NCBI GenBank assembly: GCA_029339195.1
Contig: JAPTJF010000600.1
Coordinates: 1-31,441 of the forward strand
From: Micractinium sp. NFX-FRZ
Lineage: Eukaryota; Chlorophyta; Trebouxiophyceae; Chlorellales; Chlorellaceae
Length of the DNA: 31,441 bases
Direction of reading: 5' to 3'
Positions 11,701 to 19,691 of this stretch are shown here, one piece after another. Numbering within the stretch: the first letter of the stretch is position 1; every line of letters begins with the position of its first letter. A model generated the notes under the pieces. It worked only from the letters and a program-made list of their open reading frames with translations. It made no database searches and had not been told where the DNA came from. A program made the translations under genes and the position numbers.

Positions 11701-12698
11701 TCAGGCGCCCGCCGGCGGGCAGGCCCACGGGGGCCCTGGCCGGCTGGCAGGGAGTTCAGCCCCGCAGGCCAAGCACGGCTGCGCTTATGCGCCCCATCTC
11801 AGAGCGCTAGGGCCTGGTCTGCTGCGCCAGCAGAGCAGTTGCTGCAGTGCTGAGCTGTAGTCCTTCCCAGCTGCACTCTGCCACCCTCTGCCTTCTACTT
11901 CTCAGAGGGTGGGCCCACAAGATAGGAGTTATTGGGTTTGGGGCAATGCCTGTGCAACTGCTCTGCTGCTGCCTGACCCTGCCTCTTAGGCCGCGCCAGC
12001 GGCCCTTGCTAGAATGAAACCCTGACCCTGCCCTCCCTGCCCTCCCTTCCCCCACATCTTGTTATCCCCCACAGGCTGGAGGTGGCAGAGAGGGAGACCA
12101 CACTGCAGCTGCAGAAGGCGGAGGCTGTGGGCATCGCCGTCCGCACCGCACGCACAGAGCTGCGCCGGCTGGCGGGCACGCAGCGCGCGGCCGACGCGGG
12201 GGCTGCCGCCGCGGCAAAGGCGGCAGCGCGGGTGCACCAGGTACCTTCGGCCGCATGGCTGGCTCTCTGTGCTTGACTCCGGCTGCTGTTGCTGCTGCTG
12301 CATTTTTAGCGCTTCTGCTGCCAATGGCGGCGCCGCCGCCGAGGCCTGGCACGCTGCTGCAGGCCTGCATGCAAGCTGCCCGCCACCCTGGGCACCTCCG
12401 CTGCGCCCTGCCCGCCCCTGCCTGCCCCTGCCTGTTCACGCAGCAATCTGTCATATTGCGCTCCCCCCTTTATCGGCGCTTACAGTGATTTCCACCGCAC
12501 CGACACCTGCAGGACTCGGCGACGCTCCAGCAGCAGAAGGCGGTGGGCTGGGTGCCCAAGGCGGGGCAGAGCGTGTTTGTGCCGCGGCTCGGCAAGCGTG
12601 CCAAGGTGGTGTCCGTGGATGCAGCCAGCGGCAGCCTGACCCTGCAGGCGGGCTTCATGAAAATCACCGCCTTGCTGGAGGAAGTGCGGCAGCAGTAG
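2719..12698 (+). CDS. MUTS2: MutS2-type DNA-binding ATPase, 15 exons, 849 aa, probably organellar, no Smr domain
   Basis: MutS2 proteins are MutS-family ATPases that bind branched DNA or stalled/collided ribosomes rather than mismatches; plant forms are organellar. Exons: 2719-3039, 3293-3460, 3698-3874, 4164-4310, 4595-4710, 5306-5453, 5779-6217, 6508-6642, 7012-7131, 7787-7942, 8493-8529, 8789-8903, 9092-9210, 12075-12240, 12513-12698. Every junction keeps phase (2550 nt). Residues 1-70 are Ser/Ala/Arg-rich, like a plastid transit peptide. Residues 100-500 are the helical core/lever region. Walker A GPNTGGKT starts at 506, followed by LADIGDEQSL. Walker B LVLLDE is at 582-587, then [14 protein letters not shown]; the H-loop STHH is at 622-625. 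An Ala/Glu/Arg-rich helical region follows, then a KOW-like segment (about 795-845). The protein stops there; bacterial MutS2 usually continues into an Smr nuclease domain. Intron 8 appears to use a GC donor (AG|GCAAGT at 6643). Intron 13 contains another gene. Confidence 0.93.
4041..4140 (+). repeat. Minisatellite in MutS2 intron 3
   Basis: Roughly seven imperfect units of about 15 bp (consensus tcttcatgctcctgt) run up to the exon 4 acceptor, making a pyrimidine-rich tract. Confidence 0.75.
5200..5245 (+). repeat. Decayed copy of MutS2 exon 6 start
   Basis: ACATCGAGCCCCCGGCTTGT with its preceding AG repeats the exon 6 start ACATCGAGCCCCCCGCGTGT at 5308, offset 107 bp. The flanking 'tactgcctgcc' is shared too. 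It lies in intron 5. Confidence 0.75.
5667..5733 (+). repeat. Duplicate of MutS2 exon 7 start with intact acceptor
   Basis: Offset 112 bp from exon 7 (5779). The copy keeps its CAG acceptor and codes [16 protein letters not shown] against [16 protein letters not shown] in the exon. It then diverges and lacks a clear donor. It could act as an alternative acceptor or be a dead copy. Confidence 0.88.
6617..6860 (+). repeat. Triplicated end of MutS2 exon 8, period 102 bp
   Basis: CTTTGACGCCGTCCTGGCAG at 6617 recurs as near copies at 6719 and 6821. Copies 2 and 3 are also preceded by almost the same 30 bp (6689 and 6791, ggttgaagattatgtgtagc). The GC donor AGGCAAGT is preserved as TGGCAAGT in copy 2; copy 3 has changed to a GGCACGGGTGGG context. 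Confidence 0.88.
7216..7490 (+). repeat. Three decaying copies of the Walker B exon end (MutS2 exon 9)
   Basis: The exon end at 7095-7131 (tcccgctcgctggtgctgct…, LVLLDELGT, with donor) recurs at 7216 (almost perfect), 7326 (DE changed) and about 7446 (much decayed, donor lost). Spacings are 121, 110 and about 120 bp. All lie in intron 9 in a gradient of decay away from the exon. Confidence 0.9.
7641..7715 (+). repeat. Decayed copy of MutS2 exon 10 start
   Basis: CAGGCACCGACCCCTCAGAG at 7641 repeats the exon 10 acceptor and start at 7784. Similarity continues for about 70 bp (…tggtgcggggcaggccc). Offset is 143 bp. Confidence 0.85.
7992..8195 (+). repeat. Three copies of MutS2 exon 10 end and donor
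   Basis: AGAATGCGTGCGGTGAGAGG at 7931 (exon end plus donor) recurs as AGAACGCGTTCGGTAAGAG at 8000, AGAACGCGTGCGGTGAGAGG at 8081 and AGAACACGTGCGGTGAGACG at 8169. Spacings are 69, 81 and 88 bp. Each copy keeps a usable GT donor. Confidence 0.88.
8648..8692 (+). repeat. Diverged copy of MutS2 exon 11
   Basis: TTGAGTGCGATGAGATGAAG resembles the exon start TCGAGTTTGACGAGGTCAAG at 8493 (offset 155). The rest is weak. Acceptor and donor are lost. Confidence 0.5.
9211..12074 (+). other. MutS2 intron 13, hosting a nested same-strand gene
   Basis: Donor CTCAG|GTGGGT at 9211 and acceptor CCCCACAG ending at 12074. The split codon AG|G (Arg) and the protein continue in frame across it, from a helical region (…GQARKL) into LEVAERET. 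At about 2.86 kb it is much the longest intron of the gene; the others are about 100-850 bp. The insert carries its own ATG-to-TAA gene at 9588-11683. Confidence 0.88.
9588..11683 (+). CDS. Type II membrane glycosyltransferase-like protein, four exons, 431 aa, nested in MutS2 intron 13
   Basis: Exons 9588-9875, 10090-10389, 10663-10893 and 11207-11683 join in phase 0 throughout (1296 nt). The N-terminus has a short basic stretch, one membrane segment (about residues 19-38, [19 protein letters not shown]) and a low-complexity stem: the layout of Golgi type II glycosyltransferases. The lumenal part begins [20 protein letters not shown] (about residues 73-92), and later reads [31 protein letters not shown], then a [13 protein letters not shown] block, and near the end [18 protein letters not shown]. 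The 'F.WLNSS.RGPF' and '[12 protein letters not shown]' blocks resemble GT-like proteins of unknown acceptor in algae and fungi. Family assignment is from pattern memory, so the substrate is not called. An in-frame codon run extends upstream to 9459, but the ATG at 9588 puts the membrane segment at the right distance. Confidence 0.75.
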
Positions 12699-13352
12699 GC
12701 AGCAGGGCGCAGCACCCAATGGCCGGTCTACGCGCAGCAGCAGCGGGCATCATTCTGCTCCGGTGCAGCAGTGGCAGGCAGCGGCTGCCCCCTATTGTGC
12801 GCTGTGCGCCGGCGCACCCCAAACCCAATGCAACGACACCCCATCATTTTGCCAACCTCTACCTCTGTACTCTACCTGTATCTGCTCGTTTGGTTCTCCT
12901 GCTCCATCTCTACCCATGCTCCCATCTTCCCTGTCTCTTCCCACATTTGATTCTTCCTTTTGAATGCACTGCTTGGTGTACCCTGTCCCTACTCATCCAT
13001 TCTTTCGCACTGCAATACGTGAGCAACCGCTCTCCACCAGGCGTGCAGGCTGGGGGACAACACGAGGTAGCGCTTGCTGGCTGGATGGGAGCAACGGCTT
13101 TGTCCAGCAGGCTGGGAGTGCAGTGATTACAATTTCGTCAACAAGAGAGAATCGGTCAAATTGAACAGAAAGAGGAGGGAACTGAGGCAGGAACACTGGC
13201 GCAGCGCGTCCGCAGCCGACCGTGGCGTTCCCCGCAAGGCGGCACCACCCAGAGAGGCGCGCTGCTGTGTACCTGCGCCCCGCCCGCACTCGGCACCCAC
13301 AGCCGCCGCGCCAGCCTGCCATTTCAGCAGCGTGCGCTGCGCCACGTCAGCC
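12699..13352. other. Convergent 3' intergenic region (MutS2 / MYG1)
   Basis: The region holds the 3' UTRs of two convergent genes. It is C/T-rich on the plus strand around 12840-12960. I see no coding signal in it. The green-algal poly(A) word TGTAA occurs once on the minus strand (TTACA at 13127-13131), 222 bp past the MYG1 stop. I saw no TGTAA on the plus strand after the MutS2 stop. Confidence 0.6.
13127..13131 (-). terminator. Candidate TGTAA polyadenylation signal of the MYG1 gene
   Basis: TGTAA is the established poly(A) signal of chlorophyte algae. This copy reads on the minus strand downstream of the MYG1 stop codon, in an A/T-richer patch, so cleavage would fall near 13115. A five-base word also occurs by chance; position is the only support. 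Confidence 0.4.
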
Positions 13353-16300
13353 TCACTCCATGTCCAGCGCCTTGGCCGCCATGGCCACCGCCCCCTCCAG
13401 CGTGTCGTTGCCGCCAATGAAGCCAGACGCATGAACAAACACGCCGCCGGGGATGCCGCTGGCAGCGCTGCAGACCCAAACAAACAGGCACAGCGAGGGA
13501 CAAAGTAAAGGTGAGGCAATGCCGCCTGGCACACCGCTGGAAACGGTGCAGAACTGGCACAGAAGGAAGGGTGTTGGAAGAGGCTGCCGGTGCTGCACAC
13601 ACGGACCTGACCAGCGAGTCATGCAGCCCTCAGAAAGGGCGCGCCGAGCGGGGCTTCCTGCAGCCCTGCTGTGCTGCCTATGCTGCCCCACCCAAGCCCA
13701 ACATGCCCCCCACTCCGCCCCACCATCCACCTGAGCTCTGCGTCGCGCAGCCCCCGCCAGGGCACGGGCAGCGCCTTGCGGCTGTCAAAGCTGCCGGGCG
13801 CCACGCCCACCGCCTGTATCCGCCACTTCTTCTCGCGGTCGTCCTGCGCAGTGAGAAGCAATTTGGTGACAGCTTCCTCAAAAATTGGAATGCGCGTATC
13901 GTGCACCACCCCCACAACATCCTACCTCTAGCCCACCTGGCCCACATGGTAGTACAGAAACAATACGGAACGTCCCCGAATTGTGCAGGCAGCACAGCGC
14001 CTTCCCAGGTGTCTCCATCTCCTCTCCCAGCCCACACTGGCGCACTGCGCTCACCCCCTTGCAACCACTGCGCAACTTGTGACCTTGTCAAGATGCAGAC
14101 ACTATTCTGCGCACCGGTGAGAGACCATCATGCACGCAGCAACGCTATTGTGTGACAAGGCAGTACAACTGTGGTGGCTCACCTCGTACAGGCAGTACAG
14201 CACCTCCCCCTGGATCCCCATCTCCTCCTCCAGCCCGTACAGGTGCTCCTTCCAGGGGCAGAACGTGTTCAGCTTCATGATCTTGCCTGCCAGGAAGGGG
14301 GGAGGAAGACATATGAGCGCAGGTGGGTGCTGAGAGGGGCGGCAGGTGCTCAGCTGCACGCCTCGCCTGCCTGCAACAAAGAACCAGGCGGGCGGAGGGG
14401 CAGCCGGTGATGAGCGCAGCCAAGGGAGGGTGCACCTCCTCCTCTGCTCCAAAGCCTGCGTGGCTGGCGCACCTTCGCAGCTGCTGCACCTCCGCAATGC
14501 GCCGGCTGAGCCCAATGTGGCCAACTGCCAGTGCAGGCAGTTGGCAGGCACCTCTCCTGACCTCGACTGGCAGCGCAGTGCAGGCCACAGCCACCCACCT
14601 GACCTCGACTGGCAGCGCAGCGGAGGCCGGCCACCCACCTGAGGGGTGCACCTCCTTGCGCTCATCCAGCGCCTCCTTCACGTGAGTCCGCGCCGGCAGC
14701 CAGGACTGCGGCATGCCCAGTGGGACGAAGACGAGCGGGCAGGTTGGCAGGGCGATCCAGAGGCCTTGTGCGGGCACATACATTGCTTCCCTGCTTACCA
14801 GCGCCACCGGTCCACCAGCCCACCCACCACCAAAGCGTGCTGCTGCGCATCGCCTCGTGGCAACCCTCCCACGCCATAGGCCAGGCGAATGAACAGAAAC
14901 AACCGCAACCGCAGTAGCGCCCGTCACTCCACACCACTTGAACCGGTAGGACCCTACCTGTAACAAATCATACCATCACCTCACCTCTGCCCAGTACTGC
15001 ACCGTCTCGATGAACTCCCCCCGCCGGCGCCCCTCCGACCCACACAGGCGGTTCCACAGCACCAAAGCCTGACTGCAACACAAACAACCCGTGACAGACC
15101 GACCTTGGCATAGTACTGCACCGCCTCCAAGAACTCCCGCCCCGTCAGCGCCATGGCCGCCTTGAACTGCTGCATGGTGGCCTCCTCTGCAGCAGCGGGT
15201 GGTGTGGGGTGGTGGGGTGAGGTGTGGTGGGGTGAGGTGAGGTGTGGTGAGGTGGGATGGTGTGGGGAGGGGAGGGGTGTGGTGTGGGTGAGGTGAGGCG
15301 GGAAGGGGTGACGTGAAATAGGGTGGGGTGGAGTGAGGTGAGGCGGGAAGGGGTGAGGTGGGGTGAGGTGAGGTCCTTGGGAAGACGACGCGCCGCGTTT
15401 TGCTAAATCGCATGGCCATCAACCCCAGCCGCCCCGCCCAGCCGGGGTTCGCCCCAACTTCATCGCAGCTTACACACCACACTGCCGCACCCACCTGACG
15501 AGGCCCCACCCCATTGCGCCCTCGTGTAAACAGGCAGTACTGAAAGGATCACAACAAGAACCCCGCTGCCCACCTGACGAGTCCTGGTTCCAGTCGGGGT
15601 TGAGGCGCCCCACGCGCGCCGACAGGTGCGTGTTGTTCACATACTTGGGCGGGGCGTCAGAGTCCCACTGGTTCACGCCTGCAAAGGGGGACGCAGGTGG
15701 CACATGGAGATGCGTGGTCATGGCAGGTGTGGGCGGGAGGAGAAGAGTAAGTGTTCTTCACATACTTTTGAAGGCATCGACTGGTTCCCACTGGTCCAGG
15801 TGGGGGGCACAGGGAAGAGTGGGGGCAGGCAGGGGCGGGGCGCGTGGAGTGGGGAGGAAGGCCTGCCTGATGACATCCCCATGTGAAGGAGGGGCGTCAA
15901 AGTCCCGTTACACCACGCCTGCAGCTGCAGGCAGGGATTGACCGAGCGATGACCAGGCAGGGGCAGCGTGGACAGGGGCACGCCACGGACGAGGCAGACA
16001 GCGACGCATGGACTGGCCAAGCTAGGATGCACCCGGCTGCACCCATCTTTGCGCCCCACACCCGCTCCCACAGCCCACACGCGCCTGCCGCGCTCCCTCA
16101 CCGTTGTCGATGGCGTCAATCCCCTCCATGAAGTTTTTGTACACCGCCAGGTAGACGGCCTCCACGTCAGCGTGCCCCGCTGGCAGCCCCATCGCCGCCG
16201 CCACAATCTCCCGCCCAAAGTGCTTGTACACCAGGCCTGTGAAGAGGGGGCAGGAGAGCTTGCAAGGTTGAGGAGGGTCAGTCAGGGTGGCGCAGCCGTG

Positions 16301-17166
16301 CCCGTGCACCTCTCGCAGCGCAGCACAGCACAGCATGGCAGATGCAGCACAACCCAGTTCGTCAGCCACGCCTCCTTCCGGGGCAGCGCAGCACAGCCTG
16401 GCACAGCAAAGCATGGGCAGCATGACGGGGGCAGCACCCACCAGCAGAGGACAGCTTGGTGCTGAATCCGTGGCCAAACACCTCCTCAAATCCGCGCTGG
16501 TGGTGGTCGTACCGGTCGGTCTCTGTGCGGGGAGAGCCAGAAGGGAAAGAGACACGAGTGTTGAGGGACGTGAGCAGGAAAGGTCACGGTGCTTGTGAGG
16601 GGAGGGACAGCAACTTTACATGCGTTGAGCGGGGGACGGTCGCTGCCCGATTCAAGCCAACAAGTGGCAGTTGGAGAGCAGGAGCAGGGCGGGCGTGGGG
16701 CGATGCACGGTGCCAGCCACCCCGGCAGCATTCAGCTTGCTCCCATGGGCAGCAGCTTCAGATGGGCAGTTAAATTTGGCAACAGCAGGGCAACCCGGGC
16801 AGCACAGGGGAAGCGTCCCTTGCAGCCGGCAGTCGACTGGCGGCGGGAGCGGCGGCGGCGGCGGAGCGGCTGTTGCCATCGACTCCCTTGCAAACCGGCG
16901 GGCCTTCGGCTGCTCTCACCTGGAGTATAGGTACCCCCTACGTCTATGATCACATCCAGGTTTGCCAGAACCGCCGGGTCGCGGGTGCGCACCACATCGG
17001 CCTCCGCAAACTTGGCTGTCTGCTTGAGCAGAAAGCATCCCAGCGCCTCATCGCAGTGGAAGCTGCCGCTGTGAGTGCCGATGGTGGGCGCCATTTTGCG
17101 CTTGTTGACAGCACTGGCCATACAGCGGACGGAGGGCCGTGACAGTACACGCAGCGCCGCCTGCAT
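13353..17166 (-). CDS. MYG1: MYG1 family protein (UPF0160), nine exons, 349 aa
   Basis: MYG1 is a conserved eukaryotic DHH-like metal-dependent RNA exonuclease found in nucleus and mitochondria. Exons (minus): 17166-16920, 16522-16442, 16236-16102, 15678-15574, 15186-15104, 14705-14639, 14286-14183, 13843-13731, 13467-13353; all phases agree (1050 nt). The family signatures appear in order: IGTHSGSFHCDEALG (29-43), VRTRDP, DVGG, YDHHQRGFEEVFG (87-99), TKLSSAGLVYKHFG, NFMEGIDAIDNG, SWLPARTHVKEAL, FCPWKEHL, WRIQAVGVAP, LPVPWRGLRD, and the closing VFVHASGFIGGNDTLEGA. Length is normal (family about 340-380). The start at 17166 (MQAALRVLSRPS) gives an Arg/Ser mitochondrial-type leader. An in-frame Met at 17202 is an alternative, and a third (MASAV at codon 16) would give a cytosolic/nuclear form. 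Several introns carry decayed exon-border copies. Confidence 0.93.
14560..14636 (-). repeat. Two 38 bp direct repeats next to MYG1 exon 6 donor
   Basis: Two units starting at 14560 and 14598 share CCTCGACTGGCAGCGCAG and the tail CCACCCACCTGA. The same tail forms the real exon 6 donor at 14632-14641, so these are donor-side copies. Confidence 0.75.
14995..15045 (-). repeat. Decayed copy of MYG1 exon 5 end
   Basis: Plus-strand CAGTACTGCACCGTCTCGAT at 14992 matches TAGTACTGCACCGCCTCCAA at 15111 (the exon 5 end, VQYYAK). The copy keeps a GTGAGG donor. Offset is about 119 bp on the plus strand. Confidence 0.8.
15196..15372. repeat. G/T-rich simple repeat in MYG1 intron 4
   Basis: About 175 bp of imperfect GGTGA, GGTGT and GGGGT units on the plus strand (C/A-rich on the sense strand), next to the exon 5 acceptor. 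Confidence 0.85.
15484..15505 (-). repeat. Short copy of MYG1 exon 4 donor
   Basis: CCCACCTGACGAG at 15490 (plus strand) repeats the exon 4 end and donor at 15569, offset 79 bp. Confidence 0.55.
15756..15935 (-). repeat. Two further copies of MYG1 exon 4 start, period 120 bp
   Basis: TTCACATACTTGGGCGGGGC at 15636 (exon 4) is matched in part by TTCACATACTTTTGAAGGCA at 15756. GGGGCGTCAGAGTCCC (15651) recurs as GGGGCGTCAAAGTCCC at 15891, two periods away, and the third copy ends in ACGCCTGCAG, the acceptor. This gives a 3 x 120 bp array with different parts surviving in each unit. Confidence 0.78.
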
Positions 17167-17202
17167 ACGATGAATGTGAGTCACAAGCAGCACGGCATGC
17201 AT

Positions 17203-18077
17203 GCAGCGCCTGTGCAAGCCAGGAGGGCGGTGCTGATGTGGCGGGGCTAGCGGCAGCGTGCAGCGGAGGCGGGGGGAGAGGCAGAGCAGATGATACAAGA
17301 GGCAACCGGTGGAGACTATAAAATCCACTTAATCCATCGACTCCTTGGCCCGTCCTGGGTTAAGCCTGCACAACAGGCCCACAATCATGAACCCTAAAAC
17401 CCCCCAACCTGTGATGATGGCGGTGCCGCTCACGGCCCGACTCGGTGCATGCACATTTTGTGCAGCGAATGCCTACTGCTGCACTCATGAGTGTATGTGG
17501 AATGACAGGGCTGTGAATTTGGCACATATAATGAGATAGTGGGCAGGCTTAACATGAACATTGCTCGGCTCCAGCGCCCAGCCCAGTGCCTGAACGGGGC
17601 CGCCCAGCGGCAGACCCAACACAGCAGCAAACCAGAGGACTACAGGGTCAACTCTAGCAGCACCATTGCTTTACAGCATCTCAATCAACTGTCTAAACCA
17701 AGCGCGAGCCGTACATGTGGGCAGTCTGCGGTGCTGCTGCCGTATTTGCTGGCTGGGGCGCCGAAGGCGCAGGCGCTAGCAACTTGCCCTCTCCACCTCC
17801 GACGCTGTGCTGCCTACACCTCCTCGGATCACCCCAGAACGTCTTTCTGTATATGGGCGAGGGATCGGAGCAAGGCGGCACGTCCTGAGCCGCCAGCACG
17901 GCACACCTGCTGGCCCAGGCAATGAACAACCGCTCCATTGCGCTCAATTAGGCCAATTGTGTTGCTTCTTACGACAAAGGAGTTAGCCCCGTGACCTGCG
18001 GCGACCGTCGTGTTCCCCCGGCGCGCCCTCGGGCTTGCCGCCTCGGTGCCGCCTTCTTGGGCGGAGGCGGTTGATTC
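17203..18077. other. Divergent intergenic region
   Basis: About 0.9 kb separate MYG1 (minus) from the membrane-protein gene (plus). A TATAAAAT sequence stands at 17317-17324 on the plus strand, but it is about 750 bp from the next plus-strand start codon. One copy of a telomere-like CCCTAAAA word occurs at about 17393. An open frame at 17551-17925 (plus) has no recognisable domain and I do not call it a gene. Confidence 0.45.
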
Positions 18078-19691
18078 ATGGCTCGTAGTAGCCGTAGATC
18101 GCGAGTGAGGACGGCAGCACTACTTCAGCTCCTGGGCGCCGCGGTCTTGGCAGCCACGCAGCCTGCCGCCGGCGCCGGCACGTTGCCGGCGCTGGGCCGG
18201 GCGCCCGGGCAGCTGCAGCATTTGCAGCGCACTACCCTGCAGGTCGGTGTGCCTTAATGAGGGCAGCTGCCGCAGCTGCATGGGCGCATTGTTTTGAGCA
18301 CTCACAAGCAGGTCCAGCCGGCGTGCTCTGAGAACAACGAGCAGAACACATACACACTACGTGTTGCCTACGGCGCCCTGCAGGCGTCGGACCCACCTGC
18401 GGGGGTGGAGTGCCTGTATCTGACAGTCTACAACCCGGCCACCAAGCAGTGCGAGTGCCCACCGGGCACCGTGCTGATCCCTGGCAAGTACTGCAAAGTA
18501 CCGCCGCCCCCGCCCCCACCCAGGTGAGCCGACCAGTAGCCCGCTTGGGGGGCACAAGTCCAGTCCAGTCTCCCCAGCGTTCCACCGCGAGGGTCGGGAT
18601 TGGCCATGGGACCCTGACCATGACAGCGCCTGCACATCTGCCCGCTGACTGGCGCTGGAAGATTTGGCAAGGCTGGATGCCGTGGTGGCATGTACTGTGC
18701 TCACTTCCAGGCGGCACTGTGTGGCAGGACAGTACTTGCATGCATTCCCACTCCTTGGCCTTCTCCTGTTCTTGCAGCCCGCCCAAGCAAGTGCCCACAG
18801 GGCGGATTGCCATCATTGCAGCGGTCTGCGGTGCCACGGTCACCTTCCTAGGTGAGGCAGACTATGCTGTGCCACGCTGTGCTGTGCCACGCTGTGCTCT
18901 GCTGTGCTGTGCTCCATCAAGCTTTGACAGCAGCTGATCAAAGAGCCTGCTTGTGTACTGGCAAGACTGCCTTCTGTCATTGGTGCCTGCAAGCTCAAAT
19001 GCTGCACCAGCACCGCTGGCCTCCCTGCCAGCACGGCCCGCCCTATTGCCCCTCCTGATTCCCGACCTGCCCCGCTGCCCGCCCTCCGCCCTGGCCTGCA
19101 GCGGGAGCGCTGCTGTGGTGGCGCCGCCGCAAGGCACTCAGGCAGCAGGCGCAGGCTGAGGCGGGCACTCTGCAGGTGAAGGCAGCGGGCAACCCAGATC
19201 CCGAGAAGGGCCTGCGGGCACAGGGCCCCCTTGAGGCAGGCTTGAGCTTGAAGCAGGCGACTGTTAACGGCAGAAGCTCAAGCGCCTCCAGCGCCAGTGC
19301 CACGAGCGTGCACGTGCACGCCAGCGGCGGCACGGCGCCCACAGCAGGCATGCAGCCTGGCGCCGGCGCCGGCTCCGGCAGCTTCACGCATGCCCAAGCT
19401 GCGGCGGCTGAGCTGGCGCCCCTGCCTGTGAGGGGTGCCATGCCGCGTGCAGGCCAATCACAAGCGGGTACCGAGGCCGCCCAAGCGGATGAAGACGAGG
19501 AGGCTTCCCTGGCTCAGCAGGCCGCCATGGCCCAGGATTTGATGCAGATGGAGCTGCTGCTCATGCAGGAGATGCAGCTGCTGATGCAGCAGCAGAGGCA
19601 GCAGCAAGCAGTGGAGGACGATGATGATGGCGAGCGGCAGCAGCAGCAGGGAGGGCCTCAGGCGTGGCTGGACAACCCCGCCGCTTTTTAG
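18078..19691 (+). CDS. Predicted secreted/single-pass membrane protein, four exons, 346 aa, unknown function
   Basis: Exons 18078-18242, 18312-18523, 18778-18851 and 19102-19691 join with phases 0, 2, 1 (1041 nt). The first 33 or so residues are a signal peptide (basic start, then an Ala/Leu core ending near AAGAG). The short ectodomain has five cysteines, clustered as CECPPG and YCKV, and ends in a proline run (VPPPPPPP). A membrane helix follows at about 136-157 (IAIIAAVCGATVTFLAGALL), then WWRRRK as stop-transfer. The roughly 185-residue tail is Ala/Ser/Gly-rich, then acidic and Gln/Met-rich (EDDDDGE, long Q/M/L runs that could form a coiled coil). Intron 1 is only 69 bp. I do not recognise a family. 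The layout suggests a type I cell-surface protein; ligand and function are unknown. Confidence 0.6.
18861..18921 (+). repeat. TGTGC/TGCCACGC simple repeat
   Basis: Repeats of 'ctgtgccacg' and 'tgctgtgct' lie at the start of intron 3 of the membrane-protein gene. Related tracts occur at 25036-25085, 25225-25262 and 30020-30178. Confidence 0.7.

Noticed and set aside
12059..13126. A 355-codon open frame on the plus strand
   Set aside because: It overlaps the last MutS2 exons in another frame, is Cys/Pro/Leu-rich low complexity and has no recognisable domain.
17391..17400. Telomere-like CCCTAAAA word
   Set aside because: It is a single unit without tandem repetition, expected by chance in a window of this size.
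17551..17925. A 125-codon plus-strand frame downstream of a TATAAAAT box
   Set aside because: Composition is unstructured and no family is recognised. The TATA-like word alone is not enough to call a gene.
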